Positions 54,450 through 64,000 of a stretch of DNA of 64,000 bases are shown piece after piece. The translations under genes and the position numbers were made by a program. The notes under the pieces were generated by a model. That model was not told the origin of the DNA, ran no database searches, and was given only the letters and a program-made list of their open reading frames with translations. The stretch covers positions 124,001 to 188,000 of the forward strand of contig JAMXBD010001591.1 of the NCBI GenBank assembly GCA_024138025.1. Direction: 5' to 3'. How positions within the stretch are numbered: position 1 is the first letter of the stretch; each line of letters opens with the position of its first letter. Source of the stretch: Combretum micranthum. Taxonomy: Eukaryota; Streptophyta; Magnoliopsida; Myrtales; Combretaceae.

Positions 54450-57247
54450 TGTTAAGTAACGGATTTTTTTTTTTTATGGACATAACAGAGTTTTTTTTTT
54501 TTTTTTATTTTTGGTAATATTTGTAAAAAAAAAATCACAGATCAATAATTTGTGTAAAAGGTAAAACACGGATCAATTTTTTATAATTAAACCCCTTTTT
54601 TATCTCTTTCTTGTTTATCTTTGATTCATTCAGACATTTATTTAAGCACAAAGCTTTGACTTTATAGGACAAAGATAATGCAGAAACAATAAGATGTTGT
54701 CTTCTATTTTGGTGGGCCATTAGATCATATCGGAGAATGAGCTCTTTTGGAAAGAATGGCAAAGGCCGTAAGTTGACGTGTAATCGCGACAAGTTGCTGC
54801 GCCATGTCCGGAATATCTTCATCCAATGTCATAATATTATTATTATTATTAACTATTAATATATATATTCATTATATTGATAAATACTTTCGCCTAACTC
54901 TGTCCTATGGGTCCATCCTTTAATTGATATAACCCTCTGATTCCATGGTACGTCCTGTTCATACATGGTTGGAACTCAAACCTTTGCGTTTCTTTCTTCC
55001 CTTTTAGCTACTGTTGTCGGATAAACAGTATAATCCCATTCACTGAAAACTATCAAAATTATTAAATAATTTGAATTTCCTCAATACAATACTGAACGGG
55101 ACCCTTTACCCTTTATACGAAGTATTCTTTTTAAATACATATGAAAATTAATGATATTTTATTTTGAAAATTGATATACGATCGACTAGCATATGTCCAT
55201 TTTTATATATTTCTGAAACAAAATTTCCTTTAACATTTAACTTTATTCATCCATCGTCGCATTCACTGTGGCGGAAAAGATAAACTATTTGATTGTTTTT
55301 GTATTTTATTTTTATTATTTTTAAACAAATTGTTTATCAAAAAAAATATATAAAATAAAAAATAGATATTTTTACCTATACATAAATTAGACAAACTAGA
55401 TACAAATTAGATAAAATACCATTAGATATAAATGAAAATTAGACAATTCAAGCATATAGTACTTGGGGAAAAAAAAACGCAGACAGTAAAAGTATAGATG
55501 TACTCTTTTATTGAACAATGACCCTAAAAACTATTTTATATTTACAAGATAATAAATAGGAAGATAATAATTATATATCTTTGTATTTACAAAAGACTTG
55601 GGTATGGAATGAGAGAGAAGAAACGTAATCCCGAGTTTATGTCAATTGTTTATGATGTCAATTTAATAAAGTTTATAAATGTTGCTTGTAATATTTAAAA
55701 GTTTAGACGGTATATTTAAGTCAAAATTTAGAGGTTATCATTGGCAATTTTCACAAAAAATACATATATATATGTGTGTATATTGGTGTGGAGTAAATTG
55801 CTAATAAGCCCCTGAATTGTTGTTACGCATAAATAAACTTTAAACCTCTAAGCTATTAAAAAAGAAAAAACCTCAAACTATACTTTACGTCCTTCCACAC
55901 CAGATTAAAACCTCGAAGTGTTGTTAATTATGTTCTTCAAATAGCAGTTTTGGGATGGTAAGATCATTTGAAGGATGTATGGGTATCTTAAAAAAGATTA
56001 GGGAGATAAAATCATATTTTTAAGACTTTAGGAGTTTTATAGTTGAAAATTATATTAAAAGACCATATTTTAAGGTAAGTTTAAATATATGATTAATATT
56101 TTAAGTGAGTTATAAAAAGAGTAACGAATTTTAAGTAGATGACAAAATTGGCTTACGAGATACTTAAAATATGAGTAAATGTTTATTTATTGAACGTAAA
56201 TATCTATAAATTGATATCAAGCAAGGAATTGATTCATCTAAGAAGCATATTATAATTAATAATATGTAAATGTAATATTGTTGCCATGATTTACTTTTGG
56301 ATGACATTATACTGAAGCACAGCTACGTCTGACCTTAGCCATTATTTTGGAGGAAACTATTAAATTTTTTTATCATATATTATAATAATGTTTATTCGTA
56401 AAATATATACACACACGCACAGATTAAGCGTATATGTATTATATATTTATTCCACTTACGCAAATTTGAACTGAGCCAAAACTTACCACGCTAAGATTTT
56501 AAGTTAGATTCTCGATTTGTCTCATTCTTATTTAATTAATTGGTTCATTTGATATATTTTAATTAAAATTTAGCAACAATAAAGAGGAGGAAACAGCATT
56601 TTGAACTTTTCTTTATTTTTCTATCTAATTTGTTTTTATTTTATATCTAATAATTTCTATCTATTTAAAATCTAGTGTTTGGAAGACTATCTAATATATA
56701 TTTTATAAGGTTTAAAAAATATATTTTGTGCATTAGAGAATTGTTTCAATTTTTTTAAACAAATGAAAAAAGGGTAAATGTATCTAACTTTATAGAAAAG
56801 ATGCATGCAACAGGGTTTCCAAATTATTTGGATATTTTAATCTTTTTGGCTTTTTTATACGTTTTGTGAATTAAGATATAAACAAAGATATGAAGATTTT
56901 GTGATATAATTAATAATCAATAGAAGCTATCAATATTAAAAACGAGCTCATTTATGAATAAAATCACAATTTTATAAATGCCGTGAATTGCAATCACTTA
57001 TTCTTGGCGAAAGAAGTAAAAGATTCAATCAACTAGTTTAGAATGAAGAGAAATAACATTTGACAAAGCAAAAGTCAAATTCAGTCTATGCAATAAGCTC
57101 ATTGCATAAAACTTCTTTACAGAAAAAGAGAGAATATTTAAAACTCATCTTCACTATCTGAATATCGATAAAAGATGATCACGTTTTTTCCATATATATG
57201 TTTTTTAAAACTCTTTTTAGTTTCTTTTTTAATTCCTTTAAATGCGC
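54450..57247. other. AT-rich stretch without recognised gene
   Basis: 54720-54830 is less AT-rich and open on the minus strand (54535-54822), without a known motif. Around 55795-55930 there is 'ctaataagcccctgaattg...' and 'cctcaaactatac', a style seen in short plant repeats. Nothing else stands out. Confidence 0.4.
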
Positions 57248-58725
57248 TGATATTTACCGGCTAGTGTACTGGATGCATGTGCAGTAATAATATTTCGAAG
57301 AATATCGAATTGTATCCACAGAAAGTAAAGACTAGCTCTCAACTGTATTAATTCTTATTATAGCTAGACAAAATCAAAAAGAAATATTTTTGGATTTTTA
57401 GATATAACGCTAATCTACAAAAATTTGGGATTTCCAATACTTTAAGTGAATTAGGTTAAGAACCAACATATTTGAAATTCAATTGAAAGTATGCTATTAA
57501 CCAGAATAAGCTTACAAATCCAAATTGCTAATAGGTTTAGTTTTTCAATAATCAAGCACAAGATAAAAACTCCTTTTCCAAAGGAAGCAATTATCCAAAA
57601 TAAACCAATTAATATTCCATATTCCTAGGAAAGTGATTGATTGACTAATCTATTTAATTTATCAAACCTTAATTGAATTCAAATCCATATGTATATGTAA
57701 TCCGTAATCCTGATTAGCTAATCACAGAATCGATTAGAAATAAATTTTTCAATTGCAATCCTAATCTATCATGCATTCCAAAATCAATTCAAAACATATG
57801 ATCCGTGAAATGGCATTAACAACATGAACACAAGCAACAAATCAATCAACTACAGTGATCATTAATTAGATAATTCAGATCAACAACTCAAAACTTTAAT
57901 GATAAGATCAAAAGAAACAAGCTTTAAACATCATCCATAGTGAATATGAGAAAAGAACAAAATCACCTTGTGAAGAAAATCCTGCTATTAAATCTAATTT
58001 CAAATGATATTTTCCACGTGATTCTAGCGTAGAATCCGCAATCAAATCAAAAAGAAAGTTTTCTACTTTCTAAGCCATAATCTAGATCTAGGAGCAATGG
58101 AAAAATAATCTAATTTTACGCTTAGGGTTTTTCCACTCTCTAAAAGATTCAACAAGATGAATTTATATGAGAAGACACATGCAGGACATAGGCTAGTATT
58201 TTTTCACTATACGCCAGCGGCCTATACATAAAATTAATCAGCCTTCAATAAGAAAAATTATTTCCAAGAGCACTATGTAATGTACACTGCTGGCCTTGAT
58301 TCCTAAAATGCTGGCCTTCAATGTAAACAAATTGTTTTCGAGACAAAATCAACTTCGGCCTTAGTCCTCAATTTGCCACGGTTTAATGTAAGTCGGCATG
58401 AAAACCGGCGGCATTTATCCTACAGTTGATGACATTATTGTTCTAAGATGAAGGTTGGCGTTGAATTGTCCTAAGCTGGCTGTGTTGGCTTACTCTTAAT
58501 TGAAAGCTGGCGACTTTTCTTCATCTATGGTCAGCCTTAAATGTTTAGTTCTCCAAAGTTGTGCAAAACTCCTCTAATTTGCTTGTATTTATATTATAAG
58601 TCCTTCAATGACCTGAAATATCAAAATATTCATACTTAAGTATTATTTCCTCATGATTTTTATAAAGTCAATAATAATTTAGCATGTTTTAAGCAATGAA
58701 AAGTGAGTAAAAAATACCTTTATCA
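57248..58725 (-). repeat. Long LTR of a gypsy element, minus orientation
   Basis: Ends TGATATTTACCGG and AAAATACCTTTATCA on the plus strand form a short inverted repeat. 'atatcgaattgtatccacag' near 57301 is a word often found near plant LTR ends. The 58190-58540 part is GC-richer with many 'ctggcc/ggc' words. On the minus strand the LTR is preceded (at 58726 and above) by a piece of internal domain, so this is the 3' LTR of a truncated element. No second LTR in the window. Confidence 0.55.
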
Positions 58726-58790
58726 ACTCTTCCACGCTTGAAATTTTGCTTGTCCTCAAGCAAAATAAATAAGAACAAAAGAAATCTGTC
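58726..58790 (-). repeat. 3' end of the internal domain of the element above
   Basis: On the minus strand it reads GCTTGAGGACAAGCAAAATT followed by a purine-rich stretch (CAAGCGTGGAAGAGT) just before the LTR. The GCTTGAGGACAAGC word is common just before the 3' LTR of plant gypsy elements. Confidence 0.5.
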
Positions 58791-60818
58791 ATAAAGAGTA
58801 TAAATTTTAACTTTCACAATTCAAGCATCTTTTATAGATTATGACTTGTAATTTTAGTGCCTATTGCTCTAACTAAACTGGGTACTTGTCAAATTTTTTT
58901 TCAAGTATTTTGAAGAAACTTTATATTTTCCTAGGTTATTATAAATGAATATATTCTTATTTTATTTTCCTTATTTCTTTTTCCAAAACAAGTAAATTTT
59001 CTTTTAACTTTGATCTTTTATAATTTCTACTTCTAGTGATAAAAGATAAAATTTATCAAAAGTTTATTAAGTTGTTGACAACCTAATATAAATTTACATT
59101 TAGAATAATTTTAGAAAATGAGTCCTTTCTTCCTATATTTTTTGTTTAAAATATGAGTTCTTGTTTTTCTAAAACTTGGTCTTTTATTTCCTCTATAAAT
59201 TTTATTTGAAAAGAATCCCTTTTATTGATAAAATCCTTTTTTTTATCTTATCATATTTATATTCTTTTGAAAATAAGTTCCTTCATTAGAAACTTAAAAA
59301 TCATATTTTTCTAAGTGGGTTTATAACTTTATGGGTTGATTTTATCTTAACTTTGAAAACTAGTTTGTTTCTTGGTTTTGTTATGAAGTTGAAAAGAGTT
59401 TAACCTTAAACTTTTTGTGAAAACTTTGAATACCAACAAATTATTTTTCTAAGACTTAGGTTACCATATTATGAAAAGAAAGTGTTTATTTCTTATATTT
59501 CCTTGGTAATGCTGTTTTCGTTATTTTGAGCAAACTTGTATTATTTTATTTCTATGTTGTTTATAATAACTCTATTATTTAATAACAAGTCTCATAATAG
59601 AAAATTTGGTTTCAAGTTCCTTTAAAGAAAAATTCAACTTTTAAATTTAGTTGAGATAATATCATTATGTAGATGCATGTATTATGAGCATGTAAAACAA
59701 TAAGAATATGAAAAATATACTAAAAGCAAATAATAATAAAAATATCAAGTATTGGGAACCTTAGTTTCATCAAGGCATACCGAGACTAAGAATAAACTAG
59801 TCCAAAAAAGAATAAAGAAAAGAAAGAAAATGTTGTTTTGACTTGATATGGACAAGTCTAAGACTAGAAAGACTAGTCTTAAAATAGTATGAAATAAATA
59901 AATTGCAAAGCATAAAATTAAATAAATAACAAGTGAGCTTATATGATCTAAATATTATATACAAATACATAAATATATTTAATTAAATATGAATAAAAAA
60001 TTAGCATAATAACAACAATAAAATCAACATATATATGAACATAATAACAACATAATAAAATTTGAATTTCATGTACAAGAACAAAACATGAACTTGTTGT
60101 TGCTTTTACTACTCATATGAGTTTCAAAACAACACCATAGTCATATTAAGTCACATGACATGGGTAAATAAATAGGAATAGGAGTTTTAACTAAAGTGTT
60201 TATATAGTAGGAAGTAGAAGGTGAATATGGGATTATGTTGTTAGTGATATGTGGTAGATAGTTTGTGTACAAGGTAGGATTTTTGTGAAAAATTAGTTTG
60301 AGAGAGTTTTGATAGAGAGAAATTTTTGAGAGAGGATTTGTGAAGAGATTTTGGAAGAGTTTTGGTAGTGAAATGAGTTGTGTGAAAGAATGAAGGAGGA
60401 ATGAGGTATTTATAGAATTTTGGAGTGAAAATTAGATGTAATTAAATTAATTAAAAAAGAAAATAATTGGAGAGTGAAGAGAGAGAGGGGTGGACAGCAA
60501 TGAAGGGGGAGGAGAGAGAAATTAATTAAAAATAATTTTAGAAGAAAAGTGTAACAGAAGTTTAATAACATGTGGTGTAGAATTTTTATGGAAAAAGAAA
60601 AATATAAGAAATAGGTATATAGGTTGTAAGAATAGGTAGTAAAAAAAGTAGAGAAAGAAGAATATTAATGAATAGTAGAAAAGTACTATGAATAGTCAAC
60701 TAGACAATTAAAATACCGGTAGTAATAAAAATGTGCGTATAACGGTGATATCTGTAATTTTTAGTTACCAAAAAATTCTAAAACTGATATTTTTGGAAAC
60801 CTTATATTTTTACGAGTC
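58791..60818 (-). repeat. Second, diverged copy of the 15326-18543 LTR family
   Basis: Shares with 17320-18245, in the same order and strand: 'atcaagtattggga(a)cctta' (59745), 'gactagtctta' (59870), the TATA word (60406-60415), 'gacaattaaa(a)tac/tcggtag' (60706) and 'ttatatttttacgagtct' (60804). It ends about 300 bp earlier than the first copy. No ORF. Confidence 0.7.
60406..60415 (-). promoter_or_regulatory. TATA box of the second LTR copy
   Basis: CTATAAATAC on the minus strand, identical to the word at 17841-17850. Confidence 0.4.
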
Positions 60819-61253
60819 TTAACTACATTAGCATCTTGAAACCAAGATCCCAATGTAGTTAAGACGAGAGTTATAAAAGTGTAGATCATATGTGAGTTTA
60901 GAAGTATGAATAATTTAGAAATTCTTAATGGTTATACGATTCAAGTTAATATTTAGGATGGATCAACTTTCCAGGTGCGTATATACGTTATTTGTTGATT
61001 GTGTTTGTCTATGAATTAATTATTTGACAATAAATCGTCTGTTCCTTGAGTATTACTACTAACAGTAGATGGAGAGTATCCATGTTATTGTCACGGTAAC
61101 CTAATGATTTTGGTGTGGTATTATCCTGGTAGAGTTGTATCAAGAAAAGATCTAGATAGATATAGGTAGTTTCGATGTTGTAGTTGTTAGAAAGTACTCA
61201 ATAAAGAATATATATGTATGCATATGTTTACTAGTTGGTAGACTAATACAAAT

Positions 61254-61740
61254 TAAGGCTGTAAGTGGGTTGAGACAACTTGTGAGTTGCTCAAGTTTGA
61301 TTTAGTGATAACTCAAATTCAACTCGACTATAATTGAGTTAAGCTCGTGTTCGAGCTACTCAAGTAGCTATTGAGTAAGAGTTTTAAAATACTCGATTTG
61401 AGTAGCTCATGAGCCTATTTGATTTCTTATATTTTTTCATTAAAAAAATGTACAAATTTTTTGTTTTCTCATTTTTAAAGCCCATTTTCATTTTTATTTT
61501 TTTCTTCGTATTCATTGGTCCACGTTATTATTTTAAGACCAAGTTAACTAAAAACCATACTCTATTCACAAATTCTAACTTTTTAAAGTCCAATTGTTTT
61601 TTATAGAAATATCGAGCCTAACCAAGTCGAGTTCGAGCTTAAAAAATAAAGCTTGATCAGGTTCCAGCTCTAAGTTTTTCATTTGAGTTAAGTTCAACCT
61701 TCATACTGTTTTATCTTGACTCGACTCATTTATAGCCTTA
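61254..61740. mobile_element. hAT-like non-autonomous element
   Basis: Ends TAAGGCTGTAAGTGGGTTGA and GACTCATTTATAGCCTTA. A perfect 8-bp duplication ATACAAAT flanks it (61246-61253; 61741-61748). 'gagctactcaagtagc' type words inside. The ORF 61409-61606 is a low-complexity by-product. Confidence 0.88.
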
Positions 61741-62242
61741 ATACAAATAACTGAATGAATGTTTGTTGCATTTGCAATATACATAACTACATGTGAGTTT
61801 ACTGCTGCTTTTATGCACATGTGACTATTTATGTACTATACTAGGCTTCGACTCACTCTTTTTTTTCATGTACAAGTGTTGCTCTCGTAGAGTTTTAATA
61901 TAGGCTATCACATCATGATTGATTACGGGGCAGGGCAATAGCTTCATGGACTATCTAGCTGATGTGTAGTGTCTTAAATATAGATTGTAGATGGAGACTC
62001 TTAATGATTTGTAAGTTATAAGTGTTACTATATGTTTAATATATTCTTATTGTAGTTATAGCCCTGGAGTTAGTTGCAAGAATGTTTAGTGGACTTCTAT
62101 TGTCACATTGTAATTAAAGATTAGTATATGTGGTGTAGTTATTAATCTTATGCTTAGTTGATTAATATGTATAAATATGTTATTGTGAAGTAACCCTTGA
62201 AGTGTGTTGTGGAGTGATATGTCAATTATTAATGGTTTATAT

Positions 62243-62721
62243 ATGGTTGTCAAAACCAGCTCAGACCGGCCGGTTCAACCCGGTTCGATCGGAGTTGGTA
62301 CTAATGTCGGGTCGGGTCAGGTCTCGCCTAAAATTCGTTTTTTACAATGAACCAGCGAGACCCGGATTGACCCGGTCGAACCGGGTTGAACCAGTCAACC
62401 TGGACTGGTTGACCCTAATCCAAAAAAATAAAAAAAATAAAAAAATAAAAAATTAGAAATTTAAAATTTATTCATACTTTATTATAAATTTATAAAATAT
62501 AATCATTAAATCATATTTATTTAAAAAATTAATTGATGAATTTGATCAAATATAGATTTAATTGAGTGATTACACACATATTGGTCTTTTATAATTAAAT
62601 TATCATTTATATTTTTATTTTTTCGTAACCCTGGTTCAACCCTCTGTTGAACCCGATCCGACCCCTCAACTCCTAACCCCTAGTCTGTTTGGGTCAAATC
62701 CCGGTCCGGTTCTAACAACAT
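62243..62721. mobile_element. Non-autonomous element (CCGGTTCAACCCGG type)
   Basis: Ends ATGGTTGTCAAAACCAG and CCGGTTCTAACAACAT form an inverted repeat, with CCGGTT/AACCGG words on both flanks and an AT-rich centre. No clean 8-bp duplication is visible (candidates around 62233 and 62722 match only partly). The ORF 62202-62456 is a by-product. Confidence 0.6.
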
Positions 62722-64000
62722 TGGTAGTTTTTAAACCTTAGTGTATCTACAATGAATTATGGACGCGTAACTGCTTAAATGATCGTTTGTTTACAACGTT
62801 ACACAACTTTTAATAGCTCGATTGATCTTGTAAACCCTGAGAATTTTTATACTAGTAAAAATAAATAGAAATACATATATAAAAACAAAAGATTAATATA
62901 GAACTCAACAAGGACCTTAGAATAACATTACAAATATTAATGAACCTATATATAACTTCAAATCCTAAAACTAAGTTCCTTATATAGTAATAGATACTAA
63001 AGACAAAATTTTGTAGGAGGTATAGAAAATTCAAAATATAGAAATGATTAAGATGAGATTTCAAGTGTATTAGAAAGTAAATAAATAATAAAGTTTATAG
63101 TTAGAAAACGATAATTTAATGATGAACAGTTAGGGTTATAAATACACAATAAGAACATAAACAGATTACAACTAACAATCTATACTTTAAATAAATGTTT
63201 AGATTATACCGTTATTCTAATTAGAAAATTCTAAACCTCTTAGAGACTGAAATCGAAATTGGCCTATTGAGCTTAAAAAACCCTAATCGTGTGAGATAAA
63301 ACCCTAAAAATAATTAATCGCATTAACTTTAAACTCAAATTCGAACTCAATAATAATCTAGAAAATTTGTAGAAGCTTTAAATAAATTTTTGGAGATAGA
63401 ATTCCTAAATAATTGATATATTTATACTAGTTTAGCTTGATAAACTATCCTAAAACTAAGATAATTAATTAATTAAATAAAATAATAATATTAGTTGTAC
63501 AATTTTTGTGCAAATGGTGTATAATGTACGGTTGAGATATCCTTGATTTGCACCAGCCGAAATTTGAAGCAAATTGGGTAAAAAAAAAAGAACCAACAAA
63601 GTCAAGATAAAGAGATAATAAACCAAATGAAATGTTCCAAGTGAGCAACTCATTAAATGCCAAGGAAACCAAGCACACAAATTGAGTTTTCGGTGGAGCA
63701 AATTCACCTCTCTTAGCTAAAAACCTTCCTTGAAAGCTACTGCCATCTTGTTGACTATATACATATAAATACAATCCTTAATTAACTTCAGACAAAACTT
63801 TAAATAACACAATACCCAAAAGCAGCTAAATTTGTTTCCTTTTTTGCAGCATAAAATACATATAACACAGCCATTAAAATAGCTCAAACACAAACACAAT
63901 ACAAGCTTGGGAAATCAACAAAGTAAGGTAAGTAAAAATTCGTCTCAAGCTAGTTTATGTAATAAACCATAGTTTAAACAATGTTATATTTAACTTAGGA
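62722..64000. other. AT-rich end without recognised gene
   Basis: Open frames on the minus strand (62852-63064, 63465-63774, 63717-63899) are short, hydrophobic and AT-driven. No transposon end or protein motif was seen. Confidence 0.4.

Noticed and set aside
54535..54822. 95-codon minus-strand frame
   Set aside because: The first half is GC-richer and might be an old exon, but there is no known motif and the second half is lysine/AT-driven. Support is too weak for a gene call.
1..64000. CRISPR array, tRNA, rRNA or bacterial operon
   Set aside because: No regularly spaced short repeats, cloverleaf or rRNA-like sequence was seen. All coding signal is of plant transposons.

Overview
The window is nuclear DNA of a flowering plant, most likely a eudicot: AT-rich, almost devoid of host genes, and built from nested plant transposable elements (Ty3/gypsy chromoviruses, a Tat-lineage gypsy element, a Ty1/copia fragment, a LINE tail, several hAT-like and one PIF/Harbinger-like non-autonomous elements). 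I see no rRNA, tRNA, CRISPR or bacterial-type operon and no intact host protein-coding gene. The composition suggests heterochromatin or pericentromere, but that is inference.

Layout. 1-7 kb: AT-rich flank, an old GAGCTCG-type repeat, then a long solo LTR (1755-6574, target duplication AAACA) that itself carries a 696-bp fold-back element (2498-3193, TTTAT). 7-12.4 kb: a young, nearly complete chromovirus with two LTRs, target duplication GTATG and a gag-pol frame broken only by two nonsense codons and two frameshifts. 12.4-15 kb: decayed LTR-like sequence. 15.1-18.7 kb: an hAT-like element split by a 3.2-kb solo LTR (15326-18543). 18.9-24.8 kb: a roughly 1.1-kb direct duplication leading into a large inverted repeat (arms about 1.2 kb) whose arms hold broken cysteine-rich, defensin-like or NCR-like peptide gene pieces; one arm is interrupted by an hAT-like element (22514-23582). 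24.8-35.16 kb: a Tat-lineage gypsy element on the minus strand, with gag, protease, RT, RNase H and integrase decayed, and an antisense ORF region on the plus strand between pol and the 3' end. 35.2-41.5 kb: an old chromovirus related to the first one, split by a Ty1/copia fragment. 42-42.8 kb: a PIF/Harbinger-like palindromic element. 43.6-43.9 kb: a GC-richer, promoter-like stretch. 44.4-49.8 kb: a second young chromovirus (TSD ACATG). 50-64 kb: LINE tail, hAT-like elements with perfect 8-bp duplications, a long LTR with a piece of internal domain, a second copy of the solo-LTR family, and featureless AT-rich DNA.

How the parts relate. Insertion order can be read from the nesting: old LTRs first, then the fold-back element and the two young chromoviruses. 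The nonsense codons whose ancestral codon can be guessed mostly fit C-to-T (or G-to-A) change of Gln, Arg or Trp codons, as expected for long-methylated repeats. The most unusual structure is the long hairpin of cysteine-rich peptide gene fragments at 20.9-24.8 kb, which if transcribed would form double-stranded RNA matching a host peptide family.
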